Of a stretch of 64,000 bases of DNA, positions 1 through 10,130 are shown piece after piece. This stretch comes from Plecoglossus altivelis. Its lineage: Eukaryota; Chordata; Actinopteri; Osmeriformes; Plecoglossidae. Under the pieces are notes generated by a model that was given only the letters and a program-made list of their open reading frames with translations, ran no database searches and had not been told where the DNA came from. Numbering within the stretch: the first letter of the stretch is position 1; each line of letters opens with the position of its first letter. The stretch covers positions 17,151,956 through 17,215,955 of the forward strand of contig BROE01000013.1 in NCBI GenBank assembly GCA_036571765.1, given 5' to 3'. The translations under genes were made by a program, and so were the position numbers.

Positions 1-485
1 GAACTTTCCTTTCTCTTTTAGGTCTTGCTTTTTGCCTTTGTTGTGGGAACGGGCAAAGGTATTCTTTCTTCCTCCAGGACCTGGAAACCTCTTGTCCTAG
101 GATGCACACTTGACTTCATCTCTGTGGTGCTCTCTGCCCCCCAGTCCCTCCAGCCCACCAGTGAGGTCTTCAACCCAGTCTGGGCTCCCTGCTCCGGGCC
201 CTGGGCTCTGCTCGGCCTCTCTGCTCTACCAGTTGGCTGAACCTTGCTGAGGCAGCAACAGGCCAAACACAGTACTTGTTGTGAATGCCCCCCTTCACCA
301 CCACCCACCCACGAGTGTTTCTAGCACGGGTAAGGCTTGTCTGACTGCCAGCGGCGGGTTAAACGACAAAGAGAGGGCAGCTCAGCTTGGATCAGAGGCG
401 TGTAGTATTGTTGTTGTAGCTAAGTGCTCCCCGCTAATTATTCCTCCCTAATTTGCAAATGGAGCCTGCTGCTAATTTCCATATC
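1..485. other. Unique non-coding sequence at window edge
   Basis: Balanced-composition unique sequence. The first 21 bases end in a good splice-acceptor-like tract (TTTCCTTTCTCTTTTAG) followed by an open plus-strand frame to position 240. The frame has no convincing donor and no recognisable peptide, so I do not call an exon. An AT-rich stretch at about 434-485 (TAATTATT, TTTGCAAAT) runs towards the gap. Confidence 0.5.
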
Positions 486-565
486 AATGGTAGGGGTGTG
501 TGTGTGTACGGGGGGGTGGGAGGGTAAGCTGTCAAGGAGGGGAAGAGAGGGTGTGTGTGTGTGTG
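486..565. repeat. G/T-rich tract running into gap
   Basis: Alternating GT with G runs ends in (GT)8-9 exactly at the first N. The gap probably arose because the assembler could not cross this microsatellite. Confidence 0.85.
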
Positions 566-848
566 NNNNNNNNNNNNNNNNNNNNNNNNNNNNNNNNNNN
601 NNNNNNNNNNNNNNNNNNNNNNNNNNNNNNNNNNNNNNNNNNNNNNNNNNNNNNNNNNNNNNNNNNNNNNNNNNNNNNNNNNNNNNNNNNNNNNNNNNNN
701 NNNNNNNNNNNNNNNNNNNNNNNNNNNNNNNNNNNNNNNNNNNNNNNNNNNNNNNNNNNNNNNNNNNNNNNNNNNNNNNNNNNNNNNNNNNNNNNNNNNN
801 NNNNNNNNNNNNNNNNNNNNNNNNNNNNNNNNNNNNNNNNNNNNNNNN
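566..848. other. Assembly gap (283 N)
   Basis: Uninterrupted N run, flanked on the left by (GT)n and on the right by GGTGGGTGTGGGTGGGGG. The missing sequence is probably more GT/G-rich repeat. Open frames reported across it are meaningless. Confidence 0.99.
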
Positions 849-885
849 GGTGGGTGTGGGTGGGGGAGGGGGGGGTAGGGCCAGG
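849..885 (+). repeat. G-rich tract after gap
   Basis: Four or more G runs of three to eight bases, so the plus strand could fold as a G-quadruplex. It looks like the right-hand end of the repeat swallowed by the gap. Confidence 0.7.
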
Positions 886-1459
886 GGTTAAGCTTTTGGC
901 TAGCATCTGAGAAATATACGAGTATCCCGCTCAAACTTTTTTTTCAACGAAAGCCAAACATGCAACCCCCTCCGCCACCCCGCACAACTCCCTACAAATA
1001 CCCTGACCCTCGGCTGGCTTGCAGGCGCTAATGCAGAGTCCAAAGAGAATAGACGATAGGATAGCCTGTTGTGTTGGTTGGTCGGGGTGGTGTGCGTGTG
1101 TGTGGCGGATGGGTTGGAGGGGGGCGGGGGATGGGGGGGAGGCGGGGGAGGCGGATTGGCGTTGGAAAGGGGGCTATGTCAAATCAGCGAGCTGCCCCTG
1201 GATTAGTTCAGTTGTAGCGCAGCCCAGCAATCCGCAGAGATCATTTAGGCAATTACCAAGAACAAAGACGTCCTCAGTGTCGAACAGCTCACTTCAAAGG
1301 CCTCTACACCAGACGAACAGTTACAGCACACTGGTCAATTTCCATACAAACCGCCCCGCTCATCTCAACGAACCCCCTCCTCGGCCTCTCCCTCCCTCTC
1401 TGCTTACGCCTCAAGGCATTCTGAATGTGCTAATGAACAGTAACTGCCCTCCGCACGCT
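886..1459. other. Unique sequence with G-rich insert
   Basis: Unique sequence interrupted at 1077-1163 by a G-rich tract (GGGGCGGGGG, GGGGGGGAGGCGGGGG) that is quadruplex-capable on the plus strand. No gene is seen. Confidence 0.6.
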
Positions 1460-1482
1460 CACACAGACACACACACACACAT
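1460..1482. repeat. Short (CA)n microsatellite
   Basis: About eleven CA units with one GA interruption. Confidence 0.9.
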
Positions 1483-2129
1483 AGACCCCACCACCCTCCC
1501 AAACACATGATGAGAAGTTTGTGCAGCGCTCTCTTTGGTCTCTGATGCACAGAGAGATGAGCCTAACTGAAGGACAAGCAGGCCTGCCACAGTCCACAGC
1601 CTCTGGCCTGCTCCTCTGCCATGCAGAAAGCTGCGTGTCCTCAGACTTATGCTGTGGGTCTCTGGCACTGTGCATTCGAAATCAGTCTTGCTTGTTCTTT
1701 AAGGAGATGTAAAACCACAAAGGTTGGTTTATTCTCACCGTCAATATGTTACTGAATGTGATCAAAACAGACAGGGTTTTTTGTCAGCAGATGCTAACAG
1801 CGAAGGTGTCATTTCTAAAGATAAGAATATTACAGTTTTTAAATGTTAACTTTGCAAGGTGCAGGTTGAGGCTTACCAAACATGTTCCCAATGCTCTTCT
1901 TAACAAACTGTATTTTCATTCTGTTAACAAAGATAATAATGATGATGTAATGAGGTTGGTGCAGGCCACACCTTGATGATCCTTCCTCTGTGTTTGTTGT
2001 GTGATGGTGACACCTGTAGCATTTTGACAAAAGCCCTGGGGATGCTCAGCTATGACAGAAATGTGGAGCAGCTATCAAATGAATCATCATAGCTCTGCTG
2101 CTGCTGCTTATGTTCTGACCAACCAGCCG
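1483..2129. other. Unique sequence, AT-rich in the middle
   Basis: The stretch 1745-1985 is AT-rich and free of simple repeats. The remainder is ordinary unique sequence. The short open frames lack splice context. Confidence 0.6.
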
Positions 2130-2393
2130 CCACTGGTGGTCTATGCTCAGACAGACTTGCTGATACTGGTGGTCTATGTTCAGACATACCTGCTGCCACT
2201 GGTGGTCTATGTTTCTACAGACCTGCTGCCACTGGTGGTCTATGTTTCTACAGACCTGCTGCCACTGGTGGTCTATGCTCAGACAGACTTGCTGCTACTG
2301 GTGGTCTATGTTCAGACATACCTGCTGCTACTGGTGGTCTATGCTCATACAGACTTGCTGCTACTGGTGGTCTATGTTCAAACAAACCTGCTT
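2130..2393 (+). repeat. 33-bp minisatellite, eight copies
   Basis: Eight tandem copies of a 33-bp unit that begins CCACTGGTGGTCTATG. Copies differ by point changes (TTCAGACA, TTTCTACA and CTCAGACA variants) and have no length changes. Because 33 is divisible by three, one plus frame stays open through the array and reads variants of PLVVYAQTDLL. This frame is a by-product of the unit length; nothing else suggests translation. Confidence 0.95.
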
Positions 2394-2798
2394 CAGTCCC
2401 TCTCAAGGCTAGACCAGGTTTCTGGCTCTGTGATATTATCTGCAAACCAAAATGTTTCCTTCTGTCTTTGATTGTCTTCCTGTTAAGGACTTGACACTTA
2501 AATGTAAAAAAGAGATGAAAAATGCAAAACCTGTGTGTTACTATTCGTGCACATGAAAGCGAGAGTTGCCTTGAGAGACTGTGTTTTAGCATGCTGACAG
2601 TGCCAGTCAAAGGCAATGTGTGATGGGTGTGTGAGTGTGTAGGTGTGTGTTTGTATGTGTGTGAGGCTGTGTTTAGCGTTCTGGGGGACTCCACAGGCAG
2701 GATGACAGGCCTTCACGGAGGATAGCCCTGCTACGTCTCTCCGTCCCACAACACAGTCACTTCAGAGAAGAGCTTAGCAGGATGGACCGGATCAGTGC
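2394..2798. other. Unique sequence with short GT run
   Basis: Ordinary unique sequence. An imperfect GT run lies at about 2625-2664. No gene is seen. Confidence 0.6.
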
Positions 2799-2922
2799 CA
2801 CACACACACACACACATTCTTACACACATACACACACACGCAGCACACACACCACATATACTCACCCACCCCCTCACACTCTCTCTCACACACACATGCA
2901 GCGCACACACCACACACACTCA
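2799..2922. repeat. Imperfect (CA)n tract
   Basis: Compound CA-rich tract with interruptions by TACA, CGCA and CTCT. Two sub-blocks share CGCAGCACACACCACA-like and ATGCAGCGCACACACC-like segments, suggesting an internal duplication of roughly 60 bp. Confidence 0.9.
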
Positions 2923-3165
2923 CAGTCCTTGTTCCGGGCCCAGTCTCACTGATCAGACTGGGTCATGTTTTATTGTAAAGATCCAAGACAAACATACAAG
3001 CAACCAGATCCCACTCTCAGGATTGGGTTTCTAATCACGCACTATAAATTATTCAGCCCAGAAAAATCGGCCTCCCTTCCCCAAATGTTTATCGATGCAG
3101 GTCGGACAGTGTCAGACTGGTGACATGGATATTGATGCTGCCATCCAAGTTCAGGAGGAGAGGAA

Positions 3166-3237
3166 GGCTGGGGCGGTTGGGGGGGAGGGGGGGGGGGGCG
3201 GGTGGAGGAGTGGGTGGAGGAGCGGGTGGTTGGTTGG
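3166..3237 (+). repeat. G-rich, quadruplex-capable tract
   Basis: Two long G runs (7 and 12 bases) are followed by three repeats of a GGGTGGAGGAG(C/T) unit. Confidence 0.85.
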
Positions 3238-3535
3238 CCCAGGTCAGGGAAGCACAGGAAGAGAGAGTGCATCAGACAAGAGTAGGAATCTCAGATATGG
3301 ACGTAATCGATTGACTTTGAGGTTCGAGAGAACAAAAGACAAAAGGAGACGGAATGAGACAGAAGGAGGGAAAGACAGAGATACAAAGAAATAGAGAAAT
3401 TAAATGAAGCAAAGGCGGCACATAAAACAATGACATGAAGAGGAGATAGATAAAGTCGTACGAGGGGGGAAAATAAGATGAAAGAGAACGAAATAAAAGC
3501 AGGGATGTCATTAGTAGTCATCCTTTCATTCCCAC
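3238..3535 (+). other. Purine-skewed sequence
   Basis: The plus strand is strongly A/G-biased (AGAGAGAGT, AAAGACAAAAGGAGACGG, GAGGGAAAGACAGAG) without being a simple repeat. The opposite strand is therefore open as a Ser/Leu/Phe-rich frame, which I treat as an artefact of the skew. Confidence 0.6.
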
Positions 3536-3884
3536 ACAAAAGCGGTTAATATGAGACTGAACATACAGATATATTAAAGCAGCATATTCTCATTATTATT
3601 AATACTAATAAGAAGAGATCACGTTGTGACGAACAGCCGTGTTTCTACACATGCTAATAGTCACAGGACTCATAATGGTAATGTCATGAGGCTTTTTTCA
3701 TCATGGCAGACGCTTTCTTCCCATCTTGCCATTCATCTGACAGGAGTCATATTCACCCAAATCTAACACTGGCCCCTTTAGCACAGATAATATAAAATAA
3801 CGCATTCTTTACATTTATTAAATTCACATGTGGAAATATAATATACCATCACAATCTCAGACGCCGCCCCCTCCCTCCCAACGC
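3536..3884. promoter_or_regulatory. AT-rich candidate conserved element
   Basis: AT-rich and free of simple repeats, with several TAAT/ATTA cores (GGTTAATATG, ATTATTATTAATACTAATAA, ATGCTAATAG, CATAATGGTAATG). Such blocks often are homeodomain-bound enhancers in fish, but conservation cannot be seen from one sequence. Confidence 0.25.
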
Positions 3885-3899
3885 GCACACACACACACA

Positions 3900-3936
<37 letters not shown>
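3885..3936. repeat. (CA)n microsatellite
   Basis: About 25 CA units with one GA interruption near the left end. Confidence 0.97.
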
Positions 3937-3937
<1 letters not shown>

Positions 3938-4121
3938 ACTCCTCGCGCCTCTCTTCAAATCTGTGCCATTAGATCAGCACTGGTGTCAGGGAAATTGGCC
4001 CATATGTATTTGTTGGAGATGCAAAACTGTTTAAATCTTTAATAAAACGACAAGGATGAAATATCAGCCCTCAGCTGGGCGTGAGGGACGGGACATTTGT
4101 ATTGTGTCATCTCAAGGCCTG

Positions 4122-4152
<31 letters not shown>

Positions 4153-4169
4153 TGTGTGTGTGTGTGTGC
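4122..4169. repeat. (GT)n microsatellite
   Basis: About 24 GT units with one AG interruption. It is followed by a CG-alternating segment (GACACGCGCGCACGC). It lies 185 bp from a CA tract on the same strand, forming an inverted pair. Confidence 0.97.
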
Positions 4170-4212
4170 GGACACGCGCGCACGCTTGCTTGTCTATTTG
4201 TGTGTGTGTTGA

Positions 4213-4540
4213 TGCCCTATAAGGTTTTAAATTGTTTCATGATGATATTATTCTTATTTGAAATCTTCCCCCTCCTCAGCTGTCTCCTCAACAGAGGCAC
4301 CAGGGGCCATTTTAATTCCATCCCTCCCTGGCAGCGATCCCTCAAACATTTCACCCGCAAATTTCATTCCTCTTAACGCGTTATTAATGGGACTTGGCTT
4401 CATCTCCGAATGTCTTATGTTTGGAGAGGGAACGGATGCAGATAACCAAGTGAGCACAACAAGGTGTGACCAGATGAGTCCGCCTTCTCTTTTGATTCGG
4501 AGTTACTGTTATTGCATCATTACCGTGCATCTATAAGCGT
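4213..4540. promoter_or_regulatory. Candidate conserved non-coding element
   Basis: Repeat-free block between microsatellites, containing CTTAACGCGTTATTAATGGG and ATGATATTATTC. Both strands are open for 65-90 codons, which may mean either weak coding constraint or chance. No splice sites frame it well. I favour a regulatory element over an exon. Confidence 0.3.
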
Positions 4541-5270
4541 GCGATCGGTTTGACAAGGGGATGTTGTGAATCTTTTTTGGGAGAACTATGGCAACAGTTT
4601 GAAGGGTGGGAAAAGAATACAGCCGTTTTCCATAGTTCTGGCGATGGCTTGCTGATATGGATTAGACGTATCTGTGTGACACAGGTAATGTTCACATCAG
4701 CCATGCTTTCAGAGAGGAACGGGGAGGGCTCTTGACTCCTCACGCCTCCTGTCTCCAACCTGGAAGTGGAGGACGACCTTGGGGCGGTTTCCTCTGCCCT
4801 GGGAGCCAATCGGCTTGCCATCTGGCTGGCAACAGTGAGTGCTGGGGATGGAGAACCAGCTAAAGTCAAACCTGCTGAAGAACAATCCACACATACACAG
4901 ACACCCACACACACACACACAAGCACAAGAGGTGTGTGCAAGCGCACAGGTGTGCACATTTTCTCCCTGCTCCAGACTTGCTGCACAGGGCAAGCTGCCG
5001 TGCCCCCTCAGCCCCAGTGCGAGATGAGTCGGCAGCCGTGCACACATCCAGCACCAGAGCTTCTCGTTGCCTTTGATTCTGGCGAGTGAAGGAGCTGGAG
5101 CACCAGAGCCGTAGATTTGCTAAGAAAAGAAGTCGGTCTGCCAACAAGCTTTCCCTTTGAGTGAATGACGACGCAGAGTGTTTCATATGACAGACGAGCG
5201 AGAGGCACGCCGTGGTATCGGGAGATGATATGCACAAGAGCCCCTCGTTCGCTCCCCCAACACCAGCGCA
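4541..5270. other. Unique sequence, nothing recognised
   Basis: Unique sequence with a short (CA)n run at about 4886-4921. No gene or element is recognised. Confidence 0.6.
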
Positions 5271-5318
5271 CAGAGAGAGAGAGAGAGAGGGGGAGAGAGA
5301 GAGAGAGAGAGAGAGAGG
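5271..5318. repeat. (GA)n microsatellite
   Basis: About 23 GA units with one GGGG interruption. It is a homopurine mirror tract. Confidence 0.97.
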
Positions 5319-5987
5319 AACAGTGTCTCAGAAAACCCAACTGTGCTTTGGACATGTGGTATTTCGGTGTGTGCGTGCCTTCATGCGTGTTTGTATGTTT
5401 GTGCGTGCGCGCTTGTGTGTGTGCGTGTGTGTCAGCGATGCTATTCATTTGATCTACTGGTAGGCAGAGGAGCAGAAAAGAGGTCTGTTCCAGCATTCCC
5501 AGAAACTCTGCATCAAATACTATCTATGCCCTACACAGGCGCTCTGCAGCATGCCAGCTATGCTCAAATTAACCTGGAAAAAAGATTTTATAAACAGATC
5601 TAAGGTCGTCTGTCTTTTTTCTGTATGTATGTATATTTTTTGGTGTGTGTGTGTGTGTGTGTCTCTAAATGTCATTCTGCACAACCCTGCATAAAGTCAT
5701 TTGATTACTGCAGATGGTGAGTTAGATAAGGGAGCTGGCAGACAGCTCGTTTCCAAACAGGCCAGACTGTGTTATTAGGGCAGGATATCACGACTTCTCA
5801 GCCTGTCAATATCTCAATCACCCTTGATCCCTATCAGCATATCACTGGCTGCAGCCATCGTTCACCAGCTACCTAACTTCCCAAAGTGTCATCACCAATA
5901 GACGGCTGAGGGAATTGGAGAACCGGATCACAGAGAGGAGCTGATCTGTCATCGCTAGGCCCAGTTGTGTGCCGTGGATCCGCCTTA
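5319..5987. other. Unique sequence with GT tracts
   Basis: Imperfect GT/GC-alternating tract at about 5370-5434 and a GTAT/GT tract at 5624-5662, followed by ordinary unique sequence. Confidence 0.6.
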
Positions 5988-6063
5988 AACCAATCGGAGT
6001 CTTCCCTGCTACCTCGTAGGCCCAGCCCAGGCCAATCAGGCCCTAGATCTGGCCTAGGCCAAT
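5988..6063 (+). promoter_or_regulatory. Three CCAAT boxes in 75 bp
   Basis: CCAAT pentamers start at 5990, 6032 and 6059 (AACCAATCGG, GGCCAATCAGG, GGCCAATCAT), all on the same strand. Two of them sit in near-identical AGGCCAATCA contexts. CCAATCA/G is the NF-Y consensus, and NF-Y sites commonly cluster in proximal promoters. No TATA box or start site is evident downstream. Confidence 0.35.
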
Positions 6064-6290
6064 CATGCCATCAAAGCAGCAGAGACCAGCAGCACCATCC
6101 CCACAGGGCCACTCCGACCTCGTCATCTAAATATTGCATGAATAACAAGCCCTGGGTTTCCTGTAGCGAGTTAACCGTCGCTGATAGAGACAGATGTTCC
6201 ACTCTGGCACCAAGACCAGTCACAATGAGAGACCCCAGCACCTCTGCTCTCACTAGCAACACGCCATCTGTCAGTCAAAAGCAGGAGGAG

Positions 6291-6621
6291 GCTGATGGGG
6301 TTGTGGGTGATGCTGTGGTGGATGCTGTGGTGGATGTTGTGGTGGATGCTGTGGTGATGCTGTGGTAGATGCTGTGGTGGATGTTGTGGGTGATGCTGTG
6401 GTGATGCTGTGGTGGATGCTGTGGTGGATGCTGTGGGTGATGCTGTGGTGATGCTGTGGGTGATGCTGTGGTGATGCTGTGGTGATGCTGTGGTGGATGC
6501 TGTGGTGGATGCTGTGGTGATGCTGTGGTAGATGCTGTGGTGGATGCTGTGGGTGATGCTGTGGTGATGCTGTGGTGGATGCTGTGGTGATGCTGTGGTG
6601 GATGCTATGGTGGATGGTATG
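6291..6621. repeat. GATGCTGTGGTG minisatellite
   Basis: About 330 bp made from 9-, 12- and 15-bp variants of GATGCTGTGGTG(GAT/GGT). The order of variants is irregular, consistent with repeated slippage and unequal exchange. It produces a His/Ser/Pro-rich open frame on the minus strand that is not evidence of a gene. Confidence 0.95.
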
Positions 6622-6904
6622 GAAAGTCATGTTGGAAAGGTTCTTGGCTAGAGGATACTTTGGGACATAGCTTCTACGGTTGAGGAGATATTGTGGTGGA
6701 TATTATGGGGTATAAGTCTACTCCTCGTGCTTGCTGGCGCATGGACCACGCTGTGTGTACGGAGACAAGGACCAGAAAGGGTATCCCTTTCTCTCTCGTT
6801 CCCTCTTCCTTGGTCACCCTCCCTCTCATTTTTTTCTATCTCTCTGATCATATTCAAGGCTCTTATTTCTCACCATAAAAAACAATCTAATTGCCTCCTC
6901 AAAT
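6622..6904. other. Unique sequence, partly pyrimidine-rich
   Basis: Contains a CT-rich stretch at about 6785-6845. Nothing else is recognised. Confidence 0.55.
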
Positions 6905-7300
6905 CACTCGCATTATAGGCAGGGAGAGTCAAAGTGAATGGTGAGCTCCACTGGGCCTTCCTTCCATTGAAAGTGTTAAGCACAGTCTCTGCCAAGGGAT
7001 TTGAATGCTTCGTATTATTACCTGCTTCGGATGCCTGTTGAAAACGAGCGAGTTGAGAGAATGTGGCGTCGTGCCCATCCTCCGGAAGAGTCAAATACCA
7101 CAGATATCCGCAAATTCCTGAAGATCAAAAAGCATGCCATTCTGCTGCCTCGAAGCTATCTCCACATTATGAAGTTTAATCCCTCCTGATCTACATGAAT
7201 AATTGTGGTTCTGGCTGAGTGGCTTCTCCCTCCATTATGGCTAATTACAACAGCAGCATTGCTAATCCTGTTAATGCTCATCAGATAGGCAGGAGAAGCA
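6905..7300. promoter_or_regulatory. Candidate conserved non-coding element
   Basis: Repeat-free block. Its right half carries a run of homeodomain-type cores (TGAATAATTGTGG, ATGGCTAATTACAAC, TGCTAATCCTGTTAATGCTCA). The neighbouring tracts are G-rich and low-complexity, so the change in texture is sharp on the right. Confidence 0.35.
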
Positions 7301-7353
7301 GGGTTAGGGGAGGGGTGGGTGGGGTGGGGGACAGGGACGGGGACGGGGGTGGA
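7301..7353 (+). repeat. G-rich, quadruplex-capable tract
   Basis: Runs of GGGG separated by one or two bases, ending in GGGACGGGGACGGGGGTGG. Confidence 0.8.
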
Positions 7354-7972
7354 GAGGCAGATTCCTGCTCTGCTGTTTTGTTTTACAAGGACATGTCTGG
7401 TAAGTATAGTGTTTGATCAAGGACACGCGCGCGCAAACGGGAAAGCATGCGCACACATGCACTCAGTGGCAAACATGCGCTCACTGTCCATGATAAAGAG
7501 TCCTACATAAACAACCAGGGAACTGCAATCACTCCAGTGTCTTCAGGACGTTTATGAGTGAACATGAATGTATGCTTTACGTGACCCTTGAAGTCTTGTC
7601 TACGCTTGACCTCTCTGCTTGCCCGAACATGCGTGCTTGAGTCGGCTGGTTGGTTACACACACGTGCACACACAAGCACACACACACACACACTGTACGT
7701 CTCTCTCTCTTTTCTCTCGGCCTCCCCTCCCTCAAACACATTTGTTTGCACATACAGTGCACAATCCCCGTAAGGATGACCCGGTGAATTCCAATGTGTC
7801 TGTGGAAAGACACAATGTCAATACGTCTAAAACTTTAAACCAACACGGCATAGACAGGGGAATAATGCGTGGGCCAGACCTACACCAGAAGTGTGGTCCC
7901 TCTCCCTCCTGTCCCCCAAACACACACACACACATAAGCAGTCTCCACCAGCGCCTCCTCACACACACACTC
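7354..7972. other. Unique sequence with Z-DNA-prone patches
   Basis: Alternating purine-pyrimidine patches lie at about 7421-7461 (ACACGCGCGCGCA, GCATGCGCACACATGC) and a (CA)n tract lies at 7656-7694. A further CA/C-rich patch lies at 7920-7972. Confidence 0.6.
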
Positions 7973-8750
7973 TGTCCTCCGACACCTCCCCCTCCTCCAT
8001 CTCCCGTTCACAACCGTATCCCTCACTCCCCTGGCCAGGACAGGACATGCTGAGGAAATCTGATTACTTTATACATGAGCCTGGGCTGGACATGATAGAG
8101 AGGTGGAGATAAAAAAGGGAACAAAGAGATTGGATAAGAGGAATAGAAAAGAGATGCAGATCAGCAGTGGAGGACATATCCCCCGGTGTCCATCTAAACT
8201 GGGCTGACAGGTCCACGCAGAAACAAGATGGCCACCCATCAGTCTCAACCCATATCTAGCAGCCATGAACACTGTGACACAATTCATTAGAACTTGTTTC
8301 CCCTTTATTTCTGTTTTTCATTTATACTTTAAATGAACTAGAAGAAAAATCGGGCGCGCAAAAAACTAAATTGTGTGATGTTGGACTGGCAGTGGGGATA
8401 CAACCCAAAGAAAAATGGACAAGAGACATGAAGAGAAAAGTTAACTTTTTCTTATTTTCCTGTTGTTTGCCTGAGGAAAGGGGTTAGTAGAAGAGAGAGA
8501 GGAAAACTCAAGCAATGCATGAGCTCCCTCATCCTGCTTATTACTCTGCCTCCCTGCTCTCTTGTCCTGAAGCCTTTCTGGGCCTCACCATTTTAACTAC
8601 ACCTGTCATTTGCGGTCCAGTCATTTTACCTCTCTGCTCGCCTTTCTCTCCCCGCTTACAGGGACTGTTAACTGGGCCTGTCTGTCACAGAGGCGGGCAC
8701 TGCGGCTGAGGGGTGGGGGCCTGACCGGGCCCAGCCAAGACTGGATGGGG
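7973..8750. other. Unique sequence, nothing recognised
   Basis: Ordinary unique sequence. A GGGCGCGCAAAAAAC patch near 8351 is the only notable motif. Confidence 0.6.
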
Positions 8751-9071
8751 CGGGCTGAGGAGGGAGTGAGTGAGAAGGAAGAGGAGGGGGCAATCAGGGT
8801 GGAGAGAGGACTGAGAGAGAGGGGAAAGAGAGGAGGGTAGGGGTGTAATGAGCCAGCAGTCTACTGGGTGGAACAGTGCAGCGCACGCGACACGCCGGGC
8901 GTCCATCTTAACCAGAGCTGAGGAGAAGAGACCCAGGGGAGGGGGGGAAAAACCCAATGAACGTGTGTGAAATGGTGGATCATGCTCTCCCCTCTCCCTT
9001 TCCCTCTCCCCTCTCCCCTCCCCTCTCCCCTCTTCCTTGCCAGGTCTCTTTTGCTTCTCTCTCTCTCTCTC
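8751..9071. repeat. Purine tract then pyrimidine tract
   Basis: The plus strand is purine-rich at about 8757-8838 (GAGAGAGGGGAAAGAGAGG) and switches to CT-rich at 8986-9071 (CTCTCCCCTCTCCC, TCTCTCTCTCTC). The pyrimidine part leads directly into the next minisatellite. Confidence 0.7.
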
Positions 9072-9258
9072 TGTCCTTGGTCTGGCCTGCTCTGTCCTCG
9101 GTCTGGCCTGCTCTGTCCTCGGACTGGCCTGCTCTGTCCTCGGTCTGGCCTGCTCTGTCCTCGGTCTGGCCCTGCTCTGGCCTCGGTCTGGCCCTGCTCT
9201 GGCCTCGGTCTGGCCCTGCTCTGGCCTCGGTCTGGCCCTGCTCTGGCCCTTGTCTGGC
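9072..9258. repeat. 21/22-bp minisatellite
   Basis: The array begins with about five 21-bp copies (TCTGGCCTGCTCTGTCCTCGG) and changes to about four 22-bp copies that have one extra C and TGG in place of TGT. The change is abrupt near 9170, so two homogenised sub-families lie side by side. Confidence 0.93.
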
Positions 9259-9266
9259 CACTTAGA

Positions 9267-9280
9267 GCCCAGCAGGGGGC
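9267..9280 (+). promoter_or_regulatory. CTCF-like motif, plus orientation
   Basis: GCCCAGCAGGGGGC matches the core CCASYAGRKGGC of vertebrate CTCF sites. It lies eight bases after the minisatellite. Occupancy is unknown. Confidence 0.35.
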
Positions 9281-9840
9281 CTCATCTGGAATCTTGATGA
9301 CTTCAAGCATCTCTCAACAGAGACAGGTGTTTCGAAGTTTTAGTACCGATGTCCTTACAACATTAAAAAATGAGGCAGATTGATTGAGGCAGGGGGAAGA
9401 AAAAAAACAATTGACCAACCATTCATTTTTCTACTCAAAGTGGGTAATGTTAATCACAAGCACTTTAAGATGTCCAGAAGAGAGTCTCTAATGAATCAAA
9501 CCAGAATTAGTATGCACAAACAGACGGTGCCATAGTTAAACACAGCCTGCTAATGCACGCAATTAAAGCAAACTCCAAACCCACGGTCAGACAACAAACC
9601 CCTGTCACATACAGCACACGGTCAACATCCACCAACCAACCAGTGTATCGCACACATACATAAACACACACACACACAGGGTTGAGACTTCCCCCCAACA
9701 CAGACTCTGAGGAGGTGAATCAACAGAGAGCTGAGGTGTGGATGTCCCTTGGCTGCCGGATGGTGAGACGCTGTTGCTTTATTATTTCATTAAGTGCAAA
9801 TCCTGTCAAGGTTCTCCCACCCTCAGCCTGGCCTGAACCC
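9281..9840. other. Unique sequence, AT-leaning
   Basis: Unique sequence with a short (CA)n run at about 9658-9679. No gene is seen. Confidence 0.6.
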
Positions 9841-10130
9841 GCGCTCTGCAGTCTGCAGGTTCAATTATAATTTAATTACCAGGCCTTAGCTGCATAAGCT
9901 GCTTGGGAGTACAAGCCCCCCAGAATAATTTGAGAAGATGCCGGCTCCCCTCATCTCTGAAGCCCTGATCCTCCAGGCCAAGGCCCCTGGAGGCCTCTTC
10001 AATATCCCACCTAATTATCTCCCTCAAATCAGACACCTATTACACAGAAATATCAGTAATTAAGTTGGAGGGGGGGCCGGAACTAATTGTTTGACAATTT
10101 CTCATTTGATTCTTCCAGGGAGAAAAGTGT
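9841..10130. promoter_or_regulatory. Candidate conserved non-coding element
   Basis: Repeat-free block with homeodomain-type cores at both ends (CAATTATAATTTAATTACC; CACCTAATTATCTCC; CAGTAATTAAGTTGG) and a perfect inverted repeat in the middle (9970-9993). Confidence 0.38.
9970..9993. repeat. Perfect inverted repeat, 8-bp arms
   Basis: CCTCCAGG and CCTGGAGG are perfect reverse complements around an 8-base spacer CCAAGGCC. The 24-bp motif is embedded in the AT-rich block around it. Confidence 0.8.

Noticed and set aside
424..934. Open frames across 566-848
   Set aside because: They cross the N gap, so they are artefacts.
4258..4536. 92-codon frame with a protein-like composition
   Set aside because: No acceptor or start context, and the minus strand is also open. 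Treated as a candidate conserved element.
6271..6630. His/Ser/Pro-rich minus-strand frame
   Set aside because: Purely a translation of the GATGCTGTGGTG minisatellite.
8861..9310. Arg/Gly/Gln-rich frame of 149 codons resembling a disordered protein
   Set aside because: It is a translation of the 21/22-bp minisatellite and pyrimidine tract and shifts frame where the unit length changes.
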